DNA of 28,338 nucleotides from Tubiluchus corallicola. Its lineage: Eukaryota; Priapulida; Priapulimorpha; Priapulimorphida; Tubiluchidae. The stretch covers positions 1 through 28,338 of the forward strand of contig JAQGDQ010002461.1 in assembly GCA_030141605.1 (NCBI GenBank). The letters are read 5' to 3'. Both the position numbers and the translations under genes were made by a program. How positions within the stretch are numbered: position 1 is the first letter of the stretch; every line of letters begins with the position of its first letter. This document shows positions 17,478 to 24,636 of the stretch, piece after piece. The notes under the pieces were generated by a model. The model saw only the letters and a list, made by a program, of their open reading frames with translations, had not been told where the DNA came from and ran no database searches.

Positions 17478-18407
17478 TCACTTGCCTTTATTGGCTAAAA
17501 GGTACAACACTGCCATTCGCACAGCCACGCCATTTTCTACTTGTTCAAGAATTAGAGAGTGTTTTGAGTCTGCAACATCGCTTGCTAATTCTATTCCTCT
17601 GTTTATAGGACCGGGATGAAGTATTGTTATTTCCTTATTTAAACTACTTAACAACTTTTTATTAATTCCATAATACAAGCTATATTCTCGCAATGACGGC
17701 AAGTAGTGTTGTTGTTGGCGTTCAAGTTGAATTCTTAAAACATTGGCAACATCACACCACCGCAACGCCTTGGCAACATCCAGCTCCTTCTTTACCCCAA
17801 GAGTCTCAATATACTTAGGTATGAGCGTATTAGGACCACACACCATTACTTCGGCTTGTGATTTTTTCAACAAAAAGATGTTGGATAGCGCAACACGAGA
17901 ATGCACAATATCTCCAATAATAGCAACTTTCAAGCCTTTCAAAGTGCCAAATTTCCTTTGGATAGTAAAAGCATCTAACAAGGCTTGAGTGGGGTGTTCA
18001 TGCGTGCCATCTCCTGCATTTACTATATTTGCATCAATATGTTGAGCAAGAAAATGAGGAGCGCCTTGAGACTTATGACGAATAACTATCATGTCTACTT
18101 TCATAGAAAGTATATTGTTTACAGTGTCCAATAGTGTTTCTCCTTTCTTAACCGAACTACTTGAAGAAGAGAAATTAATCACATCAGACGAAAGCCTTTT
18201 TTCTGCCAGCTCAAATGAAAGGCGAGTGCGCGTAGAGTTCTCAAAAAAAATGTTCGCAATAGTCAAGTTCCTTAATGTAGGTACTTTTTTTATCTGAGGG
18301 CGGTTGATTACATCTTTAAAGCTTTCAGCTGTTTCAAATATCAATTGAATATCATTGACATTTATGTCTTTAATTCCTAATAAATGTTTGGTACTTAGTT
18401 CGCCCAT
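17478..18407 (-). CDS. pyrB: Aspartate carbamoyltransferase catalytic subunit
   Basis: PyrB condenses carbamoyl phosphate and L-aspartate in the first committed step of pyrimidine synthesis. Diagnostic residues are present: FFENSTRTRLSFE with the carbamoyl-phosphate loop STRTR at 58-62, SSVKKGE with the mobile Lys near 87-88, and DGTHEHPTQALLDAF (133-147). IGDIVHSRVALSN (165-177) and LHPGPINRGIE near the C-terminus complete the set. The length of 309 matches catalytic chains. No pyrI regulatory chain is adjacent. It starts 9 bp after pyrR, a common Bacteroidota pairing, so expression is probably set by the upstream pyrR promoter. Confidence 0.95.
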   Translation of the reverse strand: MGELSTKHLLGIKDINVNDIQLIFETAESFKDVINRPQIKKVPTLRNLTIANIFFENSTRTRLSFELAEKRLSSDVINFSSSSSSVKKGETLLDTVNNILSMKVDMIVIRHKSQGAPHFLAQHIDANIVNAGDGTHEHPTQALLDAFTIQRKFGTLKGLKVAIIGDIVHSRVALSNIFLLKKSQAEVMVCGPNTLIPKYIETLGVKKELDVAKALRWCDVANVLRIQLERQQQHYLPSLREYSLYYGINKKLLSSLNKEITILHPGPINRGIELASDVADSKHSLILEQVENGVAVRMAVLYLLANKGK

Positions 18408-18416
18408 ATATTTTAT

Positions 18417-18953
18417 TTATTCTATTATCCAAACACTATTTATTTCATGCCCCTGCGCTATCCACTTCACTTCTATTTTTTGAGAAGATAATGTGTTTAC
18501 AGACTTACCTATATAGTTTGCTTCTATTGGCAAATCCCGAGCATAACTCCTTTCTATCAAAACAAGCAACTCAACGCTTTTGGGCCTACCAAAAGCAGTT
18601 AATGAATCCAATGCTGCTCTTGTACTTCTTCCCGTATATAATACATCATCTATTAAAACTACCTTTTTGTTTTCTATATTGCATGGTATTTTTGTAGTAC
18701 TAGCTTGAGGCAAGTTAGGTCTACGTCCAAAATCATCTCTATGAAATGTAATATCCAAATACCCTATAGGTATTTTTTGAGCTTGTAATTGTGCAAGCTG
18801 TTGCAGCATAGCATCTGCTAAAAAAATACCGCGAGGCTGCAAACCAATAAGCACTGTATCGGAAAAATCATTATGAGTCTCCATAAGCTGGCAGCATAGC
18901 CGACTTAATGTAATGTTAAGCAAATCTCCTTCCAATAATAACTTTCGTTTCAT
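18417..18953 (-). CDS. pyrR: Bifunctional PyrR: pyr regulator / uracil phosphoribosyltransferase
   Basis: This is a 178-residue type I phosphoribosyltransferase of the PyrR family. The PRPP loop is VVLIDDVLYTGRSTRAALD (98-116). Upstream features are LIGLQPRGIFLA (35-46) and GYLDITFHRDDFGRR (64-78), the latter region being typical of PyrR. In Firmicutes PyrR binds a leader RNA and attenuates pyr operons when UMP is high; whether it does so here is not known. It heads the cluster pyrR-pyrB-GT9-MATE-hemC. The predicted leader of about 60 nt shows no obvious terminator/antiterminator pair. Confidence 0.92.
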   Translation of the reverse strand: MKRKLLLEGDLLNITLSRLCCQLMETHNDFSDTVLIGLQPRGIFLADAMLQQLAQLQAQKIPIGYLDITFHRDDFGRRPNLPQASTTKIPCNIENKKVVLIDDVLYTGRSTRAALDSLTAFGRPKSVELLVLIERSYARDLPIEANYIGKSVNTLSSQKIEVKWIAQGHEINSVWIIE

Positions 18954-19020
18954 AATAGCCTAGCAAGTTCTATTAACAACCTAAATTAGTACAATTTTGA
19001 ACATATCACACTGTTAAAAA

Positions 19021-19028
19021 CAAAGGTA
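19021..19028 (-). promoter_or_regulatory. -7 box of the pyrR promoter (TACCTTTG)
   Basis: This is an exact TAnnTTTG on the minus strand, with no clear TTG at the right distance. It predicts a start near 19014 and a leader of about 60 nt before pyrR. The 251-bp gap 18954-19204 separates divergent pyrR and rpsT and otherwise holds only AT-rich DNA and the rpsT -7 box. Confidence 0.5.
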
Positions 19029-19172
19029 TCATTTTTTTTGTGATTTGAGAATAATAACACAAAAAAATAGATATAGGAAATGGGTATTGTAAAAGATATT
19101 CTTCAGTATTTTAAAGTTGTAAAGTTTTATTAAAAAAAACTTAGAAATATTATAATTGATCAAAATATTTTT

Positions 19173-19180
19173 TACCTTTG
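19173..19180 (+). promoter_or_regulatory. -7 box of the rpsT promoter (TACCTTTG)
   Basis: This is an exact TAnnTTTG 24 bp before the rpsT ATG. The only upstream TTG (19156-19158) is 14 bases away, shorter than usual, so the -33 element is uncertain. Confidence 0.5.
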
Positions 19181-19204
19181 CATTGTGGTTAAAATTAAAA
19201 AACA

Positions 19205-19462
19205 ATGGCGAATCATAAATCAGCAATTAAAAAAGTAAGGTCAGACCAAACAAAAAGAGAGCGTAACAGATATCAATTGAAAACTACGCGCACCTATATA
19301 AAGAGGCTAAAAGGAGCAAAAACAAAAGAAGAGGGCATATCTTTATATAAAACTGTTTCAAGTAAGTTAGATAAGTTGGCAAAAAATAATATTATTCATC
19401 AAAAAAATGCCTCTAATAAAAAATCTAAATTTCGAAAATTCGTTGACACCTTACCTGCATAA
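19205..19462 (+). CDS. rpsT: 30S ribosomal protein S20
   Basis: This is a small (85 residue), very basic protein beginning MANHKSAIKKVRSDQTKRERN, the classic S20 start. Its body is Lys-rich and helical, ending KKSKFRKFVDTLPA. S20 binds 16S rRNA and helps assemble the small subunit. The single gene is preceded by a -7 box and followed by a possible terminator, so it is probably monocistronic. Confidence 0.95.
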   Translation: MANHKSAIKKVRSDQTKRERNRYQLKTTRTYIKRLKGAKTKEEGISLYKTVSSKLDKLAKNNIIHQKNASNKKSKFRKFVDTLPA

Positions 19463-19475
19463 TTATTAATTTTTT

Positions 19476-19505
19476 GTTGTAATATCTCCTACAACGCTAT
19501 TTTTT
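19476..19505 (+). terminator. Possible rho-independent terminator after rpsT
   Basis: GTTGTA (19476-19481) and TACAAC (19490-19495) form a 6-bp stem with an 8-base loop, followed after GCTA by a run of six T (19500-19505). The stem is weak in G+C, but the position, 13 bp after the rpsT stop, fits. Confidence 0.4.
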
Positions 19506-19538
19506 AGAATTTGTTAACCTATACATTATTTTTAATGC

Positions 19539-20258
19539 ATGCAAAATAAATACTCACAACAAAAAGGGTTAAAAATACCTGATTGGGCAGAAGAAGACAG
19601 ACCAAGAGAAAAACTTTTATTAAAAGGTAAAAGTGCGTTATCTAATGCTGAGTTGCTGGGAATTTTAATTGGGTCGGGCACAAGAACGTTAAGTGCCGTA
19701 GACTTAGCAAAAGTAATTTTACAAAAATCAAACAACGACCTCAATAAATTATCCAAACTAACTGTTGAAGAACTAGAGCAAATCAAAGGTATTGGAAAAG
19801 CCAAAGCCATTACAATTGTTAGTGCATTAGAATTAGCAAAAAGAAAGAAATTTGCATCAATAGAAAAGAAGAAAAAAATCGTATGTTCCCAAGATGTTTA
19901 TGAGTTAATGTTTGCCACTTTTAGCAACTTAGAGCATGAAGAGTGCTGGATTATCATGCTTAATAGAGCAAACATAGTACTAAAAAAAGCACAAATAAGC
20001 ATGGGAGGGTTTTACAAAACTGCCATTGATAACAAATTGATATTCAAAAAAGCACTACAAAATGGAGCATCACATATCATACTTACTCACAATCACCCAT
20101 CAGGAAATATTAAGCCAAGCCAACAAGATATTGAAGTTACTCAAAAAATATGTGATGCAGGAAAAACATTGGAACTTTTTGTATTAGATCATGTTATTTT
20201 TGGCGAAAACAAGTATTTTAGTTTCTTAGACGAAGACATGATGAAAAATCCTCAATAA
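19539..20258 (+). CDS. radC: RadC family JAB1/MPN (JAMM) protein
   Basis: This 239-residue protein has an N-terminal helix-hairpin-helix region (UPF0758 N domain; the segment QIKGIGKAKAITIVSALEL is at 81-99). A C-terminal JAMM metalloprotease-like domain carries the zinc ligands in HNHPSG (184-189) and Asp197. RadC was named from a DNA-repair phenotype later attributed to recG, and its real function is unsettled. The start at 19539 gives MQNKYSQQKGLKIPDWAEEDRPREKLL, where the IPDWAEEDRPREKLL part is the conserved family N-terminus. It is followed after 10 bp by the DUF4159 gene, so the two are probably co-transcribed. Confidence 0.93.
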   Translation: MQNKYSQQKGLKIPDWAEEDRPREKLLLKGKSALSNAELLGILIGSGTRTLSAVDLAKVILQKSNNDLNKLSKLTVEELEQIKGIGKAKAITIVSALELAKRKKFASIEKKKKIVCSQDVYELMFATFSNLEHEECWIIMLNRANIVLKKAQISMGGFYKTAIDNKLIFKKALQNGASHIILTHNHPSGNIKPSQQDIEVTQKICDAGKTLELFVLDHVIFGENKYFSFLDEDMMKNPQ

Positions 20259-20268
20259 GCCAAAAAAG

Positions 20269-20940
20269 ATGCTACGCCTTGTTACACAAATAATAACACT
20301 TGTTGGACTACTTATAATGCCATACCACGCCCCTTCACAAAGCTACCAAAATAAGATAGCTAAACTGAAGTATCGCGGTGGGGGTGATTGGTATGCAAAC
20401 AAAACTGCTCTACCTAACCTGATTAAATTTTGCAATGAACATTTGAATACAAACATTGCTCCTAATGAAGATATTGTAGAGGTGGAAAGTAAGGATATTT
20501 TTCTTTATCCTTACATATATCTTACAGGGCATGGCAATATAGAATTTAACCAGCAAGAAGCTCAAAATTTAAGAACATATCTTATCAGTGGTGGTTTTTT
20601 GCACATAGATGACAACTATGGATTGAATGAATATATAAGGCGTGAAATGAAAAAAGTATTTCCAAAAATTGATTTTATAGAAATACCATTTAACCACCCC
20701 ATATATCACCAAAAACATCATTTTAATGATGGACTGCCTAAAATACACGAACATGATGGAAAGCCCCCACAAGGATTTGGTATTTTTTATGACGGAAAGT
20801 TAGTCTGTTTCTATTCTTATGAATGCGATTTAGGAAATGGATGGGAAGATAAAGAGGTATACAATAATTCTGAAAGCATCAGAAAAGAAGCTCTGAAATT
20901 TGGGGCAAACATTATATCTTTTGTCTTTATTGGAGAATAG
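20269..20940 (+). CDS. Secreted DUF4159 domain protein
   Basis: This is a 223-residue protein with a Sec signal peptide (hydrophobic IITLVGLLIM, probable cleavage after PSQ near residue 24). It is followed by a DUF4159 domain. Recognisable segments are AKLKYRGGGDWYANKTALPNL, YPYIYLTGHGNIEF, LISGGFLHIDDNYG and HPIYH, features of this Bacteroidota-rich family with a glutamine-amidotransferase-like fold. No catalytic activity is established for the family. Its ten-base spacing from radC suggests a shared transcript. The 166-bp region after it holds a 22-bp tandem duplication and no clear promoter. Confidence 0.85.
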   Translation: MLRLVTQIITLVGLLIMPYHAPSQSYQNKIAKLKYRGGGDWYANKTALPNLIKFCNEHLNTNIAPNEDIVEVESKDIFLYPYIYLTGHGNIEFNQQEAQNLRTYLISGGFLHIDDNYGLNEYIRREMKKVFPKIDFIEIPFNHPIYHQKHHFNDGLPKIHEHDGKPPQGFGIFYDGKLVCFYSYECDLGNGWEDKEVYNNSESIRKEALKFGANIISFVFIGE

Positions 20941-20958
20941 ACAAGCTCCTTTAACTAT

Positions 20959-21002
20959 CTTTATGAACTTATTATTCTTTCTTTATGAACTTATTATTCT
21001 TT
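20959..21002. repeat. Perfect 22-bp tandem duplication
   Basis: The 22-base unit beginning CTTTATGAACTTATTATTCT occurs at 20959-20980 and, identically, at 20981-21002. It lies in the intergenic region after the DUF4159 gene, about 100 bp before the oxidoreductase. Perfect identity points to a recent slippage or duplication event. Confidence 0.9.
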
Positions 21003-21106
21003 GCCCTACTGTTTATTTCTCTTTAAACTGTTTTTGATTTCAATAAAAAAATATATTTTTACTTATTGCTATTTTAATTTTTTTCATTACCAAACAGAAT
21101 AAAACG

Positions 21107-22480
21107 ATGAAAAAATCAACCATTACAAGAAGAGATTTTATAGGAAAAGCAACAACTGCTATTGGTGGAACAACCATTGCTATGGCCTTTCCAAACATCA
21201 TGCATGGGCATGTTGCCCCATCTGATAAAATCAACGTTGGGTTAATAGGTGGGCATTGGCAAGGAACTTCAAATCTCTATTCTATGCTCAAAATCAAAGG
21301 TGTAGAATGTGTGGCACTATGTGATATTGATGAAAGTGTGTTAAAAGGAAGAATGTTAAAAGCAACTGCCAACCAAAAAAGAAAACCCAAGTTATATAAA
21401 GATTATCGCAAATTGTTAGAAGATAAAAATGTTGATGTAGTAATTATTGGAACGCCAGACCATTGGCACTGCCTACAATTGATAGATGCTTGTCAAGCAG
21501 GCAAAGATGTATACTTAGAAAAGCCTATTGCTAACTCCATACAGGAGTGCAATATAATGGTAAAAGCAGTAGAGAAGTATGATAGAATTGTACAAGTAGG
21601 GCAATGGCAAAGAAGCGAGCCGCACTTTCAAGAAGCAATAAAGTTTATCCAATCAGGAAAGCTAGGAAAAATCAATATGACTAAAACATGGAATTATGGC
21701 GGTGGATATAGGTCTAATTGGTTTGAACTAAAAGCAACACCAGAGGTAGTGAAAGACAAGGATATTCCCAAAAATGTAAATTATAAAATGTGGTTAGGTC
21801 CTGCTCCATTAAGAGCTTTTAATCAAAATAGGTTTCATGTAAATTGGCGATGGTTTTGGGATTATGCTGGAGGGCTAATGACTGATTGGGGAGTTCATCT
21901 AATTGATATTATACTTGCTGCAATGAGTGTAGAAGCGCCTAAATCAATCGCGGCATCTGGAGGAAAGTTCTTAAACCCTAATTCTGCCAACGAAACTCCT
22001 GACACTTTGCAGGCAATATATGAATATGATAACTTTTCTATGTTGTGGGAAAATTGCAACATTGATGATATAAGATTTATTAAAGATATGTCATTTGGAA
22101 TGGGGCACGGTATCTCTTTTATTGGAACAGAGGGCAAAGTAACATTAAATAGAGGAGGATGGGAAATTAATGCGTATGCCTCACACAGTAACGAAAAAAT
22201 AGTAGAAAAACAAAGCTTTCCCCGTCAAGAGACAACAAATGGTTTGGACTTGCATACCCAAAATTTTATTGCTGCAGTAAGGGACAAGAAAAGAGAAAAC
22301 CTAAACGCTGACATAAAAGTAGGATATATGGCAGCAGTAAACTCACACATGGGAAACATTGCATATAGAACAAATAAGAAGCTGTATTGGGATAGAGAAC
22401 AAAAAAACTTTGATGACAACATTGCTAATCAATATATTACTCCTACCTATCATAACGGATGGGAATTGCCAAGTTTATAG
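21107..22480 (+). CDS. Tat-exported Gfo/Idh/MocA-family oxidoreductase
   Basis: This 457-residue protein has a twin-arginine signal peptide (TITRRDFIGKAT, Arg8-Arg9, then a hydrophobic stretch to about residue 30). It is therefore probably folded with its NAD(P) cofactor before export to the periplasm. A Rossmann domain starts at INVGLIGGHWQG (42-53) and contains the family EKP motif (138-140 in YLEKPIANS). The C-terminal alpha/beta domain includes GGGYRSNW and AGGLMTDWGVHLIDI. The nucleotide loop lacks the middle Gly of GxGxxG (GGHWQG). Related exported proteins are often linked to sugar or glycan metabolism; the substrate is unknown. It is convergent with hslV. Confidence 0.9.
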   Translation: MKKSTITRRDFIGKATTAIGGTTIAMAFPNIMHGHVAPSDKINVGLIGGHWQGTSNLYSMLKIKGVECVALCDIDESVLKGRMLKATANQKRKPKLYKDYRKLLEDKNVDVVIIGTPDHWHCLQLIDACQAGKDVYLEKPIANSIQECNIMVKAVEKYDRIVQVGQWQRSEPHFQEAIKFIQSGKLGKINMTKTWNYGGGYRSNWFELKATPEVVKDKDIPKNVNYKMWLGPAPLRAFNQNRFHVNWRWFWDYAGGLMTDWGVHLIDIILAAMSVEAPKSIAASGGKFLNPNSANETPDTLQAIYEYDNFSMLWENCNIDDIRFIKDMSFGMGHGISFIGTEGKVTLNRGGWEINAYASHSNEKIVEKQSFPRQETTNGLDLHTQNFIAAVRDKKRENLNADIKVGYMAAVNSHMGNIAYRTNKKLYWDREQKNFDDNIANQYITPTYHNGWELPSL

Positions 22481-22494
22481 ATATAAATCAACCA

Positions 22495-22517
22495 ATGATA
22501 CATTGAATTTGTGTCAT
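22495..22517. terminator. Hairpin between convergent oxidoreductase and hslV genes
   Basis: ATGATACA (22495-22502) and TGTGTCAT (22510-22517) can pair over 8 bp (one G-U on the plus-strand RNA) with a 7-base loop. There is no T-run after it. The position between two convergent genes fits a transcription end or a 3' stabilising stem. Confidence 0.3.
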
Positions 22518-22533
22518 GAAAGGCATTAATGCA

Positions 22534-23061
22534 TTATACCTCTTCTATAACAAAATTATGATTAGTGTAGATACAAATATCGGCAGCAATTGTTAAACTT
22601 TCTTTGATAATTTCTCTTGCCGAGAGGTGAGGTGCATGCTTTTTTAATGCCAAAGCAGATGCCTGTGCATACATGCTTCCTGAGCCTATAGATGCCATGT
22701 CTTTGTCAGGCTCCAATACATCTCCCGTTCCACTTACAATAAGAATTTCATTTTTATTGACTGTAATTAACATAGCTTCTAATTTTCGAAGATATCTATC
22801 TGTTCTCCAATCCTTTGCCAACTCTATTGCCGATCTTTTCATATTTCCTCCATGCAATCCCAATTTTTCATCAAAACGTTCCAATAAAGTAAAGGCATCT
22901 GCAGTGCTTCCTGCAAAACCTGTTACTATTTTTCCTTCTTGCAGTTTTCTTATTTTCACAACGTTACCTTTCATTATATTATTCCCCAGCGTCGCTTGTC
23001 CATCGGCTCCTATGGCAACTTTTCCATTGTGCTTTACAGCTATGACTGTTGTTGATTTCAT
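22534..23061 (-). CDS. hslV: ATP-dependent protease HslV (ClpQ), proteolytic subunit
   Basis: HslV is the proteasome-like threonine peptidase that works with the HslU unfoldase. The N-terminus MKSTTVIAVKHNGKVAIGAD has the family TT pair, so Thr4 would be the catalytic N-terminal nucleophile after removal of MKS. GADGQATLGNNIMKGNVVKI, FAGSTADAFTLLERFD and IGSGSMYAQASALAL are family signatures. The length of 175 is normal. hslU is not adjacent. The gene follows rpoN by 32 bp with no clear promoter between, so it is probably read from the rpoN promoter. Confidence 0.94.
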   Translation of the reverse strand: MKSTTVIAVKHNGKVAIGADGQATLGNNIMKGNVVKIRKLQEGKIVTGFAGSTADAFTLLERFDEKLGLHGGNMKRSAIELAKDWRTDRYLRKLEAMLITVNKNEILIVSGTGDVLEPDKDMASIGSGSMYAQASALALKKHAPHLSAREIIKESLTIAADICIYTNHNFVIEEV

Positions 23062-23093
23062 TTTTTCGTTACTAAAATTTTAGTTTAAAATAT

Positions 23094-24548
23094 TCATGCT
23101 TCTTTTCTTAATCGTGCTACTGGTATATTAAATTGCTCTCTATACTTTGTCACTGTTCTACGCGCAATGTTATATCCTTGTCCTTGAAGTATTTTTGTCA
23201 ATTTATCATCAGAATATGGTTTTCGTTTGTCTTCTGTATCAATTATTTTTTTCAATGAGTGTTTAATTTCACGCGTACTCACCTCTTTTCCTTCGTCTGT
23301 AGAGAGGCTTTCAGAAAAAAAGTATTTAAGCGAGAATATGCCAAACTCTGTTTGCACAAATTTACTATTAACTACCCTTGATGCAGTAGAGACATCCATG
23401 TTAATTTTGTTTGCTATATCTTTGAGTATCATAGGCTTTAGCTTTGATTCTTCTCTTGATATAAAAAAATCATATTGAGTGTCAATGATGGCTTGCATTG
23501 TAATTAACAATGTTTGATTTCGTTGATTGATGGCATCAATAAACCACTTAGCGGCATCTAATTTTTGTTTGATAAAAGAGACGGTTTTGCGTAAGTTTCG
23601 GTCTTTATTTTTTGATTGTTTATATGTGTTTATTATCTCTGAGTATGACCGCGATATTTTGAGTTCAGGTGTATTTTTTCTATTCAAACTCAGCTCCAAT
23701 GTTCCATTATTGTTCACAAGAATAAAATCAGGTACTATGTATTGAGCTTTAGAATTATCAGGAGCATTGCTACTGGGTTTAGGGTTTAGCTTTGTAATGG
23801 ATTCAATAACCTTTTTAAATTCCTCTGCAGACAAAGACATTCTGTTTTGAATTTTTTGAAAATGCTTTTTTGTGAAGTCGTCAAAATATTTTGTTAAAAT
23901 TTTTATTGCTACTTCTATATATTCATCTTTCGGCTTTCTTTCCAATTGTAACAACAAACATTCCTGTAAGTTTCTGGCAGCTATCCCTGGTGGGTCAAAT
24001 TGTTCTTGTATTTTGTGCAGTATTTTTTCTACTTCTTCTACCTTCACTTCCATACCTTGCGAAAAGGCAAGGTCGTAGGTGATAGATTTCAATTCTCTAC
24101 GAATATACCCATCCTCTTCAATACTGCCCACAAGTTGTTGTCCTATTTTATACTCCTTTTCGTCTAATTTACAATAGCTTAGCTGTGTGGTTAAGAAATC
24201 GGAAAACGACAAGTTTGAAGCTATTGGCACTTCATCTTGTTCCTCTCTTCCATCACCATACATTTTATATCCGCTATAATCTTCATTTACATAATCATCA
24301 AAATCCAAACTATCTTCTTTTTCTGCCTTTTCTCCGCTATCAGCATCATTATTCTCCTCAAACACATCATCACTTGACGTATTTGTATCATGATTATTTT
24401 TTCCTTCATCTAATGCTGGGTTATTTTCAAGCTCTTTTTCTATCCTTGACTCCAACTCTGTTGTTGAAATTTGCAGTAGCTTAATAAATTGTATTTGTTG
24501 TGGAGATAATTTTTGCGATAGCGTTTGATGTAATCCTATCTTTTGCAT
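23094..24548 (-). CDS. rpoN: RNA polymerase sigma-54 factor
   Basis: Sigma-54 directs RNA polymerase to -24/-12 promoters opened by AAA+ activators. Region I is at the N-terminus (LHQTLSQKLSPQQIQFIKLL). It is followed by a very acidic region II (about 46-110, rich in Asp, Glu and Ser). The core-binding region is next, then the DNA-binding domain, ending with the RpoN box ARRTVTKYRE at 462-471 and NIPVARLRKEA at the C-terminus. The length of 484 is normal. It has its own promoter at 24573-24603 and is followed by hslV. Confidence 0.95.
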   Translation of the reverse strand: MQKIGLHQTLSQKLSPQQIQFIKLLQISTTELESRIEKELENNPALDEGKNNHDTNTSSDDVFEENNDADSGEKAEKEDSLDFDDYVNEDYSGYKMYGDGREEQDEVPIASNLSFSDFLTTQLSYCKLDEKEYKIGQQLVGSIEEDGYIRRELKSITYDLAFSQGMEVKVEEVEKILHKIQEQFDPPGIAARNLQECLLLQLERKPKDEYIEVAIKILTKYFDDFTKKHFQKIQNRMSLSAEEFKKVIESITKLNPKPSSNAPDNSKAQYIVPDFILVNNNGTLELSLNRKNTPELKISRSYSEIINTYKQSKNKDRNLRKTVSFIKQKLDAAKWFIDAINQRNQTLLITMQAIIDTQYDFFISREESKLKPMILKDIANKINMDVSTASRVVNSKFVQTEFGIFSLKYFFSESLSTDEGKEVSTREIKHSLKKIIDTEDKRKPYSDDKLTKILQGQGYNIARRTVTKYREQFNIPVARLRKEA

Positions 24549-24572
24549 TTTTTTGACTATTTAATTAACACG

Positions 24573-24603
24573 CAAATATAACACTTTTCATCTGTTTTAT
24601 CAA
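24573..24603 (-). promoter_or_regulatory. Promoter of rpoN-hslV (TTG-N20-TATATTTG)
   Basis: On the minus strand, TTG (complement of 24601-24603) and TATATTTG (complement of 24573-24580) are 20 bases apart, a clean match to the Bacteroidota consensus. The predicted start is near 24566, giving a very short leader of about 18 nt. It lies in the 88-bp gap after sppA. Confidence 0.7.
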
Positions 24604-24636
24604 TTTCAATACATAATTACTCCACTCCTGCCATAA

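Noticed and set aside
18954-19204. Possible PyrR attenuator or other riboswitch in the pyrR-rpsT gap
   Set aside because: The predicted pyrR leader is only about 60 nt and shows no terminator or anti-terminator stems. The remaining DNA is featureless and AT-rich.
22673-23083. 136-codon plus-strand frame opposite hslV
   Set aside because: It is antisense to hslV, with no recognisable domain and no promoter.
24185-24484. 99-codon His/Tyr/Leu-rich plus-strand frame opposite rpoN
   Set aside because: It is a mirror of the acidic Asp/Glu region of rpoN, so the His-rich appearance is only the complement of GAT/GAA codons.
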